From NCBI GenBank assembly GCA_022494885.1, contig JAGVSM010004555.1, forward strand, positions 1-64,000: a DNA stretch of 64,000 nucleotides, in the 5' to 3' direction. Below are positions 1-11,349 of the stretch, piece by piece; positions within the stretch are counted from its first letter, which is position 1; each line of letters opens with the position of its first letter. The notes under the pieces were generated by a model. That model ran no database searches and was not told where the DNA came from. It saw only the letters and a program-made list of their open reading frames with translations. The position numbers and the translations under genes were made by a program. Source of the stretch: Micrasema longulum. Lineage: Eukaryota; Arthropoda; Insecta; Trichoptera; Brachycentridae.

Positions 1-1429
1 GCACTCAACCAGGAGTACATCAAGAAACGATTTGGTAATTCCAATAACATGTTCAGCTGTATTCCAAATAGTATTTATATAACGAACCTAAACTATATAA
101 CCTGATACCGTTTGTTTGGAAATCTGAAAAACCAAGAGTATTGAAAAAAATAATTGCGATTTGGTTGACATACAATCGAAGTAAGGAGTTTAAATATTAT
201 GCAATTTCATTCAATTAATTACAAATCTTTTTTTTACATATTATTGTGAATTTTATATATTTTTCTTTTCGTTTGTACTATGACTGTTTTTTTCTATCTT
301 CAATATAATTTTATTTATGGGAAACATATTCGAAAAACATATTTGCCGCAACAAATCAGTTTCTTAGAACAAACATTTGCCCATATAGGAAGCGATTGCG
401 ACTTAATGCATATGAATATTTTTGGCTTGCCGAACCCTTCATATACTGAGCTTACTCCTAGTTCAAGCAAAATTTGTCAGAGCATTTTTTGTGCCATTTT
501 GTGTAATATAAGATGGATATATAAATAAATATACTGAAAAATTACCATTTGTTTATTTATTTAAATATTAAATATTAAAAACACCCTCAACAGATTTTAC
601 ATTTTTCGTCATTATATAAGTACATACAATGTGGAAACCGTGAAATAATTTGATAGATACAAAATCAACAAATAAAAGTATTTTTTTAAAATACAAAAAT
701 CATAAAAATAAAACAAAAAACAATAATGGGACTCTAGCACAAAATATTAGCTAAATGGCGCAATAAATTATTATAACGCAAATTATACATATATTTATTT
801 TTAATGGATAAATGGGTTCTTGTAACATATCTATGGATGTAAAAATAACAATTTTCTTATACTTACTTAGATACTTAAATTCTTAAAGATAACATTTTCT
901 TGGGTTGCTGGTTTCCATTTTGCCGTCTATTTTGTTATCATCTGACATAATCTACAATGCCGACGTTTCTAATAGCATTCTGGTTTTCATCATCTACAGT
1001 ACCATCTTATTACCAAAAAATCTAAATAGAAAAAAATAAACTCTTTAGTCGTGAAAAATAGAGCTGAAAACTACAATAATTTAAAAAAATAGAAATATTG
1101 TTTTGGAAATAAGTAAATATTAATAAAATTACAATCTACAGAATTAAAAGAAAAACCGGTTTTGTTAATTTCTTGAATTATCTATTATCAATTAAATAAA
1201 TAAAAAACAAACGAAAAATACAGCAGGAATTCAAAATATGTTACCAGATTAAAAATAAAATATTTATGGATATTTCAATGAGGTAGTTCAGTGTTTTAAA
1301 CAAAAATAAAGTATTTGTTAAAAGTAAGCAAAGCCAAAAATGTTTTTTCCACATTATGATTTTTTTAAAGCTTAGTATTTCTGAAATTCCTCCGCGTTTG
1401 ACGACTAAAGTTATTTTCCGCTTCTTCTT
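1..1429. other. AT-rich DNA, no gene seen
   Basis: Only short open frames occur; the longest is 82 codons at 280-528 on the plus strand, with composition like its surroundings and no recognisable motif. Poly-A/T runs and AT-rich simple sequence dominate. I read this as intron or intergenic DNA. Confidence 0.6.
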
Positions 1430-2137
1430 GGTCGGTAATGCCGATTGGTCCGTCGACCACCGTTAATCGGAAATGTGTCACAATTCTCTTCGCATGTCAA
1501 AGACATTTACAAACTTACTGACATTCTCCCATTTTTGGTCATACCGTATTATGAGATTACAAAAACGGTGTTTCAAGGTGTGAATAAGGACTCTCTGACT
1601 AATATTGGCTATACCTTTAATCGTGACGTCCATCAGTATAATACGCGACAGCGTCAAAATATTCACGTACCTGGATCACGCACGACAAGGTATGGTCTAA
1701 GGTCTCTGCTATACCTTGCTTGTAGCGAGTACAACAGGCTACCGGAGTCCTATAGAACGTCAATAAATAACTGTATTAATTTAAAAAATTACTACTTGAG
1801 GAGGTACGTGGAGGGTGAAATTTAGTTTTAAGTTATTTTTCCCTTAAATATTTCTTTCTTGCAATATGTAAATATAACAATTTTATTTTTAATTTTTATT
1901 ATGGATTGTTTAAAGGATGGCAAGCGGATGTATGATTTGTATCATATATTTGCTTGCTATCTTATTTCAGTTTTTATGTACATATTATTACTTGTTACTT
2001 TATTACTATTTGTTGCTATACTATTGTTGTTAACATACCTATGTGTAAATATTTTTCTGTCCCAAAATGAGTTTGTTGTAACTCCTGGGAGTACAAAAAA
2101 AAAATTTTGTATGATTTAATAAAAAAAAAAAAAAAAA
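1430..2137 (+). mobile_element. 5'-truncated non-LTR retrotransposon, 3' end with poly(A)
   Basis: The segment begins inside the last part of a reverse-transcriptase ORF, ends that ORF at 1825, continues through about 300 bp of AT-rich 3' UTR and finishes in a run of about 17 A at 2121-2137. A 5'-truncated body with a 3' poly(A) tail is the normal result of target-primed reverse transcription. Directly after the tail comes another repeat (2139-2309) that also occurs at 6.9 and 34.2 kb, so the LINE appears to have landed at or inside that older repeat. I did not find a clear target-site duplication. Confidence 0.75.
1445..1825 (+). pseudogene. C-terminal remnant of a LINE reverse-transcriptase ORF
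   Basis: About 126 codons remain open, with an in-frame stop (1436-1438) just upstream, so no start codon is meaningful. The segment HQYNTRQRQ, then VPGSRTTRYGLRSLLY, then EYNRLPE follows the order His-x-Tyr-x-Thr-Arg ... Pro-x-x-Arg-Thr ... Gly ... Ser-Leu-x-Tyr ... Asn-x-Leu-Pro. That order is typical of the region after the RT domain in CR1/Jockey-type LINEs, just before the stop. No palm-domain catalytic motif (YADD type) is present because the 5' part is missing. The clade is uncertain. It is not a host gene. Confidence 0.75.
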
Positions 2138-2138
2138 T

Positions 2139-2309
2139 CATTGGTCGATTCAGAGGAACTAATGACGTCATGTAAAGTAATTCGATTTAAAAAAATCATT
2201 TTTCTATTTTTTTCATCTATTTTCAAGACACTTCGCCGTACAATTGAATGCTCTAATTTTTACCGTGCCAAAAAATACATTTTTATATCCAATTTCCCGT
2301 AGAAATCAT
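2139..2309 (+). repeat. Interspersed repeat family A, copy 1
   Basis: It shares with 34190-34372 (plus) and 6940-7108 (minus) the ordered blocks ATTGG(T/C)(T/C)GATTC, GACGTCA or similar, CCGTACAATT(G/C)AATGCTC, an ACCG(C/T)G(C) block and ATATCCAATTTCCCGTAG. No coding capacity is visible. Three diverged copies in 64 kb indicate an old, non-autonomous element whose true ends I cannot fix. Confidence 0.65.
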
Positions 2310-2689
2310 TGAAAACTTATGTTTTTGTGAGTTCAATTGAAATTATAATTGTTCTTATTTTTCTCAAAAAAGAAAAACTTTCTAAAACGTCAATCTCTTT
2401 TATTGAACACTTTCTTCTTTTTTTTTTATACAAAAGAGAAGGTTTAAAAAATCAATTAAACGTACAAACCTACATAAAATAATAATGTAAAAATACAAAG
2501 TTCAATAAAAAAAGCTTAAGGTCAAATTGTGAAAGGAGACGTTGACCGTTTTTACAACACAGCAAAAATCTACCGAGCCCGATAAAAAAACATAGGGTGG
2601 ATTGTCTTTAGTCGTATAAAAATAATTTTATTTAATAATAAGCAGGTCAATACACAAACCAGTACACTACGAGACTAATCTCCACTTCA
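2310..2689. other. AT-rich spacer, no gene seen
   Basis: Holds a weak inverted pair (TCTCTTTTAT near 2394 and ATACAAAAGAGAAG near 2428) and poly-T. No open frame longer than 60 codons. Confidence 0.5.
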
Positions 2690-2800
2690 TATCCTTTAGC
2701 AAAAATTTTCCCCGCGAGTAGAAATTAAATAAATAAAACGAAAAAGAAAATGATAAATAAGTATCCACCCACCCTGATTTTACCGGGCCGAGGGAAGGCC
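2690..2800 (+). repeat. Interspersed repeat family B, copy 1
   Basis: About 110 bp is shared with the minus strand of 48345-48455. The shared core is AATAAGTATCCACCC followed by CCCTGATTT(T)ACCGGGCCG, preceded by GACTAATCTCC and CGAGTAGA blocks. It is non-coding and the element ends are undefined. Confidence 0.55.
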
Positions 2801-3428
2801 TTAATCTCGTAAGCAAATTATATAAACTTGATCATTTGGTACCGAATGCATGTGGTATATATTTAAAATAAAAACAGTCTTTAGATTAACACCAGAAAAT
2901 ATGACATTTATGGCAAACCAGAATACGTAATAATGCGTATTGCCAAAAAATGCTTTAACTCCTGTTTATGAGACTTGCAAGCACATAAAACAATTTGTAA
3001 AACACGGTTTTAAAATAGGAGTCGTAAACGTGAAGAAATTTCACATACCGGTGAGCAATGCAGTAAATATTTTTGATTGCCTTACAAAAAGGCCTTACAA
3101 ATTACTCGTGACAAATGAACTTTATTTCTTCGCGTTAACACTTTTACAGCCCGTGAAGATGTCTTTTTGTTCGGAAGTAGCAACCTATTAGTAACGTGAC
3201 GGCGAGCCACTGGGGAGTCCCCTGACTCCAAATTAGTCCCACACATATAAATTAATATAAACTAGGATGCATAGATATTGGAAGAGGACTTGACACAAAA
3301 ATATTTTTGGACTGCCCGTGGTCAATAAAATATTTCCACGCGATTGATCTAATATTTATTTAAATATTTACAATTTTTTTTTTTGTATATATTTTTATTA
3401 AATAAGGTAAAACATGAACAGAAAATAT
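2801..3428. other. AT-rich spacer, no convincing gene
   Basis: A small inverted repeat lies at about 2906-2945 (GGCAA ... AATACG / CGTATT ... TTGCC), and a short GC-rich patch at 3198-3235 contains GGGGAGTCCCC. The 83-codon frame at 2940-3191 matches nothing I know. Confidence 0.45.
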
Positions 3429-3497
3429 AAAAGGAAAAATAATGAAACCCACTAAACCGCGAAACCGGCTTGTCAGCGGGTTTCTTATTTTTCCTTT
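3429..3497. repeat. Long hairpin (about 20-bp stem, 27-nt loop)
   Basis: AAAGGAAAAATAA plus GAAACCC on the left pairs with GGGTTTC plus TTATTTTTCCTTT on the right, with one unpaired T. The loop holds CCGCGAAACCGGC. It could be the fold of a small foldback element or of a transcribed hairpin; nothing in the sequence decides between these. Confidence 0.6.
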
Positions 3498-3889
3498 AAA
3501 AAGAGAAACGTTAGAGAAATTATATAAATTTAAAAAGTAATATAAACATTATTAAGGACTAAAAGGATACCTATTTTTCACACAAAAAATATTCACAAAA
3601 ATTAAAATAGATTACATAAAACGATAATCAATATAAAGCTTTGTTTCATATTAGCCATTTAATTATTTTTTTCTTAAAAGCTTTGTCAACATTTTGTTTT
3701 AAAATCATCTTAGGAATAGTGTTTTAAAAAATTGTAATTGTATAATGAAGTGTTCTTTGGCCATACTTGTTTACAAACTTCGGTACTGAGTTCAGTTGTT
3801 ATAAAACAAGTCAAATAGTGTGATTCCTCAAATAAGAAACACTTTATTTGATATCTAGTTTAAGGCGGGTATTATTTTGAATCTGTTAA

Positions 3890-4220
3890 AGGCCGTTTAC
3901 ATGTGGACATATTGTGCAGATGGCATAATATTATCATGTCCCAGCTCCGTGAACAACCACAACCGCGCAGGACAGAATGCTGGGACAATACGAAAATTCC
4001 GCGGTTCCCACGTGAGTGCAGCACAAATAAATACACCACGGCGTTTGTTACTAGTGAATTCAAAAAAAAAAAATCATTGTTCCGCGGAAATAGCCTACCC
4101 GTCTATCTTGGTAGCGATGTCTCGGGACAATTTTTTGACCAACAAATTGCTGTTTACTCATGGACAATGGTCGAGTCCTGAGACAAAAAAACATTTTGTT
4201 GTCTACGCGTGAACAGCCTT
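3890..4220 (+). mobile_element. Non-autonomous inverted-repeat element (family C), copy 1
   Basis: The left end AGGCCGTTTACATGTGGAC and the reverse complement of the right end, AGGCTGTTCACGCGTAGAC, form an imperfect terminal inverted repeat. TTAA immediately precedes the left end (3886-3889), as it does in the copy at 17520. The inside matches that second copy in reverse orientation (TTGTCTCAGGACTCGAC; CGAGATAGAC). The 111- and 92-codon frames here overlap each other in different frames and look accidental. TTAA suggests a piggyBac-like mobiliser, but the right flank lacks TTAA, so this is tentative. Confidence 0.7.
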
Positions 4221-4300
4221 TCACGTATTTTCTATTACATTTTACAATAAAATAACGCTCATTTGATTTAATGAAAAATTAAGTTAGTTTATTATATAAA

Positions 4301-4640
4301 TAAAACACGAGTGATACTTTAATCCACAAATTTGGAATATCCAGTGACCGGTTTCATCGCTTTCGCGACATCTTCGAGACTGGTATCTTTATTAAAAAGT
4401 TAAATGTATTTATACAGAACAGAGGTGAGGATACATAATTCAAAGTTATATGTAAGTAAATTAAATAAAGTTATTTTTATCTTAAGGATCATTATCGACA
4501 AATTTTCTATGGGTTAACTAATGAATGGATATAATGTTATTTTAATGAGTTTAAGTATTTTATTTTATTGTATGGGACACCAACATTACAATGAACTTCC
4601 ATCAAGAATTTTCACTTACAAACTTAAATTAAGTTAGTGT
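4301..4640 (-). mobile_element. Family D foldback element, copy 1 (right arm missing)
   Basis: About 340 bp is nearly collinear with 23368-23830: a TAAATAAAACACGAGTGATAC arm end, the hammerhead-like core (4341-4383), an AT-rich middle, and then the shared sequence TTACAATGAACTTCCA and TTTTCACTTACAAACTTAAA. The segment matching the right arm of the 23-kb copy is absent. The match therefore extends beyond the inverted-repeat element, implying that the element sat in, or is part of, a larger repeat. Confidence 0.7.
4341..4383 (-). ncRNA. Type I hammerhead-like ribozyme core (degenerate)
   Basis: Read on the minus strand: CCAGT (stem I, 5' side), CTCGAAGA (in place of CUGANGA, one extra C), T, stem II GTCGC / GCGAT with a GAAA loop, GAAA, CCGG (stem III, self-complementary), TC (cleavage-site position), ACTGG (stem I, 3' side, perfect complement of CCAGT). 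The order of elements is that of a type I hammerhead with a minimal stem III. The extra C in the core and the extra U before stem II may abolish activity. The 23-kb copy has identical sequence here. Confidence 0.4.
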
Positions 4641-6094
4641 GAAAATTATATTTTATATTGACGTCATCAAACGTATTTTCTAAGACGAACATGCAGAAAG
4701 AGTAATACCACTATTTGTACTTTCTATGTAGGCACCAAGCACCAATGAATGACTGTTTAAGGTTCAGCTTGTAGTGAAATCCATATCAAAGGTATAAATT
4801 TTATTATTTAAGCGTACAAAATAAAAGAAAACAATAAAAAACACATTAATTTTTCTAAGCACTTTTACTTTTCTATTTAAGTACGAGTATTATAATTATA
4901 ATTAAGATTACTATAAAAAAATAGCAGAATCACTAGTGAATGACCACCACTACCCCAGTAAAAATAATACTCAGATTTAGTTACATCATAACATTATAAA
5001 ACACCCAATACATTAGAATATGGATATATTCAAAGAATTGCATAAGAAATAGCATAAAATAAAACACATACCACACCTTTCTTTGTAAAAACACTATCAA
5101 TCTCACAACAATAACGGGAAGACGCACTATTACCTTTTGACAACTCACAGATCAAAGGTGATAGATTATTTTTTTTACCATAGTCATAGTCATAGTTTCT
5201 AGTGTTAAAAGTTTTTTGACTGGACACATGTAGCAATTCTTATTATATTGTGTTTTATTAACCAATGGTCATTTACTGGTGCTTTGACCCTAATTCGATA
5301 CTCATTCGTTTGTTTAATAAAGTTTGAATTTTGAGAGGCTTTACACTAAAAGATAGTTAATACAGTTGTAACGTATTTTCGATTATGTAAATGATTTAAA
5401 CACTTTGGAATTGTGAGACTAAATTAACACAATCGGACCCCTGTATTGGAAATGTAATGACTATGAATCTGAAGAATTTGAGATATTTTAGTTGAAGTGA
5501 GGAGTTTGACTGCATTGTGAACCGTTTAGCGCCTGTCACATTGGTCATTAATATGTAGATGCTCGACGGGTCATGACAGAGGTGAAAAGAACTAATTAAT
5601 CTTTTTATCATAATAAAAATAATTATGCGGGTTTTATTTCCGCCTTTATTTTCGTGTTCGTGGTTAGCACTATGCACTTCGAACATTCATTAGGTTTTGG
5701 GTTCGATTTTCGGCTGGGACGAATTGCTGTGTTTGACATTGGATTGAACAAGCTTTCTTGGTGACATTATTAGAATTATTAGATAACGGATAACTGCAGA
5801 TTTTAATTTAAGTTTTTTTACTTTACAACTTTTTGTCAAACAGTTAATTGTTTCGAAATTTCAATAAATTAAGGATTTACATTCGTCAAAAGTAAACTCA
5901 GAAGAAAAAGAAAAATAGCTTTTCCTTTTTTCCAAGCTACTCAAAATTATTTTTAAAAATATGAAATTCCACCGACCGTCTAAATTTTTGATTCAATGAT
6001 TTTTATGAAATTCTTTAAAAAAAGTAGGCCCTCTCGTATAACAAAATATTCAATGAATATGTATTTTCTCTTTGTTGACAATAAGTTGACTTAT
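4641..6094. other. AT-rich DNA, no gene seen
   Basis: The longest frame is 96 codons at 5396-5686 (minus), with no recognisable motif and low-complexity composition. There is a short TCATAG triplication at about 5183-5199. I see no splice-flanked exon. Confidence 0.5.
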
Positions 6095-6245
6095 AGACCT
6101 TTTTAACTCATGGCATGCCAATCCAACCTACCCAGTAATTTTACCGGGTACATCCTACAAACGCGTACAAAATGTGTCACCGTTTGTAAAGTGTACCAGG
6201 TAAAATTACCGGTGGATTGGCGTGGCATGTGTAAAAAGGGCCATA
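6095..6245. mobile_element. Foldback MITE-like element
   Basis: Two arms of about 65 bp are inverted copies: CCTTTTTAACTCATGGCATG, GCCAATCC, AGTAATTTTACCGGGTAC and TACAAACG on the left, and their imperfect complements on the right. Only about 15 bp separates the arms. There is no coding capacity; the 85-codon frame is an accident of the palindrome. Confidence 0.7.
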
Positions 6246-6939
6246 GGGTCTCCAAAAAATATAATTTATTTAATATGCTGCTCGAAGATTGCATAATTGC
6301 AAATTATATTAAACTTCGAAAGCGAAAACGGAGCATCGTGAATTTTTTTAAACATACATATAAATAAGAAAAAATGGGTTTTTTTAATCATAAGCCGTCT
6401 GTTTAAACCTTTCGTTGCACAAACAATGTCCGCATTAAAACAGGTTTTACCCATCAAAGCAGGTATTATGATGTATCCAGGATTTTTTTTCAAACATTCT
6501 TTCATCATAAAAAATGTATCAAACTTTTTCTTTCAATAATTTTAAAAAAAATATATATGGTATGCAATTACTATTATAATTAATTCATTACACATTCTAA
6601 GACGATAAAGGGAAAAAAAGGGTTTTTTTCGTGTTTCTTCAAATTAATTGTTAAAATATGTGCTTCTGTTCCATGTGTTGACGAGCCACGCCATCTTGAG
6701 TAATTTAATGCTTGTGAACGTGTTCATTTCTATGTTTTAAATTTGTGTTTTTACAAATTAAGAGTCGTAAAAAACAGGAATAGAGATGACAAAAAAACAC
6801 ATCCCCATAAAATGTTTGTTTTTACGTTCACTTAACATCAACTGAATCGTGTAGTTTTACTCATCGGATTTTTGGTGTTAACGCCATTATTGCAGTCAAC
6901 AAAAATACATTAATAATTCTAACAATTCCAAAAAAAATA
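6246..6939. other. AT-rich spacer, no gene seen
   Basis: Contains runs such as GGGAAAAAAAGGGTTTTTTTC near 6610. The 80-codon minus frame at 6266-6508 shows no motif. Confidence 0.45.
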
Positions 6940-7108
6940 CGAGATCTTATGTGGAAGTTCGGGAAATCGGATAAAATAATGTTTTCTTACACGCGGTAAA
7001 AATCAGAGCGTTTAATTGTACCGCGAATTTCTTTAAAATGTTTGAAAAAAAAGTGCTTTCAATAAACTATTTTAAATGATGTCACGATTTCTTGAATCAA
7101 CCAATGAT
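6940..7108 (-). repeat. Interspersed repeat family A, copy 2
   Basis: On the minus strand this reads TTGGTTGATTCAAGAAATCG, TGACATCAT, CGGTACAATTAAACGCTC, TTTTTACCGCG and TATCCGATTTCCCG, the same block order as at 2139-2309 and 34190-34372. Confidence 0.6.
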
Positions 7109-7429
7109 GGAGTATTGGGATATATTTCCGGTTTACGGGAAGCCAATTCGCTAATCATCAAACTCACCATAGATATTTTTTGACTGAACAGGCGGTGTAA
7201 TTTAAAAATATTAAAAAATCATCGATGTGATAAAACAATACGTGTTTTTTTTTGTTTTTAATTTGGCTTTTTTGATAGTTTATTTAACAAATATAAAAAC
7301 CACACAACTTCCTCATTACGAATCATTATTTTTAGTACTTAATAGTATTACTTAAGATATTACACTGCATCGATACATTATTCGCAACATTTCTTGATCA
7401 TTTCTTACATGAACACAAATAGTTTTACG

Positions 7430-7587
7430 CTGCAGGTACTGTCCAGGAACCAGGGAACGAAGGATTTGAGGTAAAAAAAAAACATATTTTTCAATAAATA
7501 TTTCATATCGACTTTACTGGGAAACAAACCCTGATCGTAAGTATCTTATGGCACTAACCACTACACTACAGAGGGGGCGTATTACAC
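7430..7587 (-). mobile_element. tRNA-derived SINE, degraded
   Basis: On the minus strand the A-box region TGTAGTGTAGTGGTTAG is followed by a B-box-like GATCAGGGTTTGTTTCCC, then the AT-rich body and a GGTAC-TGTCCAGG block that matches the ACTGGTACC region of the full-length SINEs. The 3' part is missing. Confidence 0.55.
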
Positions 7588-8082
7588 ACAGAGATTCTGG
7601 AAAATTTATTAAATTTAAGAATGAACCCTGCAGGTCCAAATATTTCAGGAATTTTAATTTCTTGTCCCGACGAACGCATCTTCTAAAGAAGTTTGCTACA
7701 TTCCTCGACGAATTTAAAATATAAATTTCTTTTGCACATTTGTTTGTCATTTAAACAAGATTTTTTTCTGCCGTCCGATCAATTAACTTGAGACAGCATT
7801 TAAGAGAAGATTTTAAAGGTAATATATAAATAAGAAGGAATCACAAAATTAAATTGATGTCTTATTAACGATCTGCATTATTCTCGTCAAATACAAGTTA
7901 TAAATAAAATACCCGGCGAAACAATACTACCTACCTAGATGAATATTTAAAGCATTAAAAAAATGTGTACATAGTACTATACATTCCTAAATATTCTTTA
8001 AATTTCAGAATTTCAATTAAAAATTTAATCAATAAAATGCGTTTTTTTTTTTAAGAATCTAAACATTTTTGTAGAACCACAA
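7588..8082. other. AT-rich spacer, no gene seen
   Basis: No frame longer than 60 codons lies wholly inside it; poly-T and AT-rich sequence only. Confidence 0.45.
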
Positions 8083-8323
8083 CTCTGTAATCAGATGGCA
8101 GAAAGGACCGGAGACCATCTGTATTTTTGTCTGTTTTGTAGTTTTCAAAAGTTTCAATAAATATTTCAGTAAATAAACAACAGCATTATTTTGACTGGTA
8201 ATTTCTTATTGAAAAGTAACAATAAAATATTTAAGTTTGTGGATTAAAGTCTAGAAATTAAGTAATATTTTAGCTCTTCTGAACTTTTTAAAAAATTGCA
8301 AATCTTCTGCCATCTGACTACCG
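8083..8323. repeat. Short inverted repeat flanking ~200 bp
   Basis: GTAATCAGATGGCAGAAAGG at the left end pairs with the complement of CTTCTGCCATCTGACTACC at the right end. The interior is AT-rich and non-coding. It may be a degraded MITE. Confidence 0.45.
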
Positions 8324-8399
8324 AACTATTAGCTTATGTTATTTAGATGTGAGTACTTATAATAAATGTGATTGTGATTGTCATTGACTAGGTATTAAT

Positions 8400-8590
8400 C
8401 ATGTGTATTCAATGCGAATGTTGCTGGATGCAGAAAACGAAGAAGACTGAGAAATACATGGCAGGACCAAATCCAATAAATACGTGAAGACGGATATAAC
8501 AAAAGTCAGAATATTCGGCTTGCGTGCATGAGGCTATATCCTCTCTGCCTACCCTACAGAAAAACGGCGATGTGGATTGTTTGTTTGTTA
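8400..8590 (+). pseudogene. LINE ORF C-terminal fragment
   Basis: One plus frame reads GCRKRRRLRNTWQDQI and then, after frameshift, a stretch beginning DGYNKSQNIRLACMR. The basic R-R-x-W-x-D-x-I block near the ORF end is the pattern of RTE/CR1-like endonuclease-reverse transcriptases common in Lepidoptera. It is strongly decayed. Confidence 0.45.
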
Positions 8591-8784
8591 ATTACCAAGA
8601 TGTTTCTTACCTATCACTAGATTTACTGAACGTTTTTATTAAAACATGTCCTTCGATAGTCGTTATAAATATTTGATTCAATACCGTGTTACTATTATGA
8701 AGTTACGAATGTATTGCAAAATATCTAGAAAATCTTGCCTTTACTGGGAAAAAATGAAGAAAGGATTCCAGGAATGGTGATATT

Positions 8785-8990
8785 TTACATTTTAGACACT
8801 GTAAAATGATTCGGTTTTCGACAAAGGTTAAGCTCTGAAGTTGGAAATAATTTAACCATAACGGAGGCAACATAATATGCCAAGGGTAGACGTGTGCGCC
8901 GCAGATGATTCCGGGCCCACCGTACCGCCGCGCCGCGCCATCGCCGGTAAAAACGCCGCGGCGCGAAATCGTCGTGCATTCATAGAAAAG
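8785..8990. other. GC-rich patch of unknown origin
   Basis: Positions 8885-8975 are strongly CpG-rich (GCCGCGCCGCGCC, ACGCCGCGGCGCG) inside AT-rich DNA. A 64-codon minus frame covers it, but its arginine-rich sequence reflects base composition. It could be a repeat fragment or an element end; I recognise neither. Confidence 0.3.
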
Positions 8991-10189
8991 CCTACGTACT
9001 TCTACTAAACTAACAGATAGACTGCCTTTGTTACATCGTGCTACTTTAAGATATATATGGTCATTTATGCTTTATATTAAAGACAGCATGTGTAATAAGT
9101 TTGATTTTGGTTTTTGTTACGTGCACTACACAAATTGCAAATGGTGTAGTGCAGGTAACAAACGAATGAGATATTATCTTCTCTGTCCTGTGAACTTCAA
9201 ACTAAAGTTCTGATCCAACCCAGGTCAAACACGCCATTTCAATGTGAGAACACCGTGTGGATATAGTATTGTGCTTGTGCGGCGTAAAGTGCCAGACATT
9301 TTTTTTTTCTTTTGCTGTATTTACGGAAGTATATCAGACAGTAACATCTCAGCCCACACAATCCTTTCTTGTGATTTCGAGGCTAGAGAGGTAGTAGAAA
9401 GATAGTATTTAAGGAGAGGTGATGAAATGGTTATAGTTGCAACCTTTAATAAATTTTATGGACCAAATCATCGACCTGAAAAATGCTGAATGATTAAACA
9501 TGAGTTATGCAGTTAGTATAAAATGTAGATCTAATGGCCAATATAACGAATTTTCCCTTTCGGTGGTTTGCCTAGCCGTGTGCGTCCACCAGGTGTTTAT
9601 TTAACGTAGTGAGCGTGGAATGTAAAATTCTCGTCCCTACTGAAAAAAAATAATTTTTAGTTCAAAAATACATTTATTTTTCAACATAGTCCCTTTAGTA
9701 AGGCTCAACTTCTCAAATAATTTTCAAGTCAATTCTTACGGCTATCGTTTCCTTATCTGACTGGAAACATTTTCCATAACGTGTATTTTTTTGGTTTATA
9801 AATATAATATATAGATGTCAGATTATACGCATTTAGAAAACTACAGAAATTCATTGGCAGATAAAGTTGAAATTAGGCTTATTTATTGCGACACGTTTGC
9901 TAAAAAAAACAAAAAATATGTACAATTGTATCTAATTTATCATTAATTTAAAAAAAACGCCTATTACGCCGCCGCCGACGGTTTTTGATCGGCGCACATA
10001 TCTAGCCAAGGGTCACATGTTGGGATGGGGGTCAAGCAAACGTGAAGATTTTCTACATTTCGGAAACCAAGAAAAAATCTAATACCCGTGTTTCACAAGA
10101 TATTATCGTAACAGAAAATTGTACGCTTTATTTTTGTGAAGTAACGAACCGGAAGCAAAGACCCTGTCATCAAAATTACCAAACCTCTT
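8991..10189. other. AT-rich DNA with a small perfect-arm hairpin
   Basis: TGCACTACAC (9122-9131) and GTGTAGTGCA (9144-9153) form a short inverted repeat. A GC-rich blip sits at 9967-9995 (GCCGCCGCCGACGG). No exon is apparent. Confidence 0.4.
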
Positions 10190-10318
10190 TTGCACCTGAT
10201 AGTGCATATGGGACAGCATTGGTAAAGTAAATGCGGCGTATCTCGATCATCTATTACAGGAAGGCAAGGTGCTCAGTATTACGCTTCTGGTCCCAGCCCA
10301 AGGACAGTGGCACATTTG
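10190..10318 (-). mobile_element. tRNA-derived SINE, 3' part, degraded
   Basis: The order GCACC...TAGTGCATATGGGACAG, GCGTATCTCGATCAT, AAGG, ATTACGCTTC and CCAAGGACAG matches the antisense of the full-length SINE 3' body at 46.1 kb. The tRNA head is absent. Confidence 0.55.
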
Positions 10319-10649
10319 AGCGTATAACCACCTTATAAACAAATGTTTATTGTTATGTTGTGAAAAAGGCGAGCCTGTGTTATAAAAAAAATATTTTCCT
10401 TTATTTTTAATTTGATTTATTAAAACAGTACCATAGTATTGTATTTATTATTCATTAAATAAATATTCTCGCATTTTTTGTTTTTTTTCAATTCATTTGA
10501 TTTATTTTTGTGTTGTTTCTCACTAAAGTAAGTAGGTACAACAGATATCCGTTCAAAAAATCAATATCTTTGACATGCCAAAATTTATATTGCGTATTCA
10601 CGACAATAATTCTTTAAAAAATACTCAAAGAGTATCGGAACATAAAATT

Positions 10650-10910
10650 CTTCCGCCTCATGGTATAAGGGTTTGCGTGTTGCCTATAATGCAATAGATC
10701 TCGGGTTTGATTCCTGATATTGCAAAAACTCATTAAAGGGGAAAAATGTTAAATATAAAATTGAATAGGTGTTTAACATGTAATTTTTTCAGTATCTAGA
10801 CTGGTAACTGAATCGTAACGATTAATTATTTATTATTTTTTAATAAATTATAGAGGTAGGCATTGATTGATATTATTATGCTGTGCCTCATACACCACTT
10901 AGTAAAGGAT
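10650..10910 (+). mobile_element. tRNA-derived SINE, diverged, near full length
   Basis: The tRNA-like head reads GCCTCATGGTATAAGGGTTT and then CTCGGGTTTGATTCCTGA (B-box region). It is followed by the body block TATCTAGACTGGTAACTGAA and the 3' block GCTGTGCCTCATACACCACT. All blocks are in the order of the 32.3-kb copy. Confidence 0.6.
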
Positions 10911-11349
10911 TTATGGTGATGTTGTAAAAATATTTATATCGACGCATGACTTTGAAGCACCTACATAGTAAAATGTTTAGGTGCAGTTCATTTAAATCAT
11001 TACGCTTGCGTATCAGAATGTTTTCTAATAAAACAAACAAAAAAGTATTAAAATATTCATAAAGGCTATTAAACACTCGAAAGCACTGTATTTACTCATT
11101 TTAATAAGATTATCTCGTATTTGATCATTCGCCTTCATTTGTTTGTAAAAAATAAAAATAATAAAATAGGTATGTAAAAAGTCTGATCGTAATTAAATGG
11201 AAAAAGGCAAGGCAATCACATTTTCTTGTTCAAATCAATTTCTTATCCATTTACTTCTAGACGCTTATAATTTCTGTTTTAAAAAAAAAACTTGTATATA
11301 TTACCGGAACATGCAGTTTTACAAATGTGGCGTGTAATTCTATATTTGT
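10911..11349. other. AT-rich spacer, no gene seen
   Basis: The 62-codon minus frame at 10888-11076 has no motif. Poly-A and AT runs only. Confidence 0.45.

Noticed and set aside
3877..4212. 111- and 92-codon plus frames
   Set aside because: They overlap in different frames inside a non-coding inverted-repeat element.
8785..8979. 64-codon Arg-rich minus frame
   Set aside because: Created by a CpG-rich patch; no start context, splice sites or recognisable domain.
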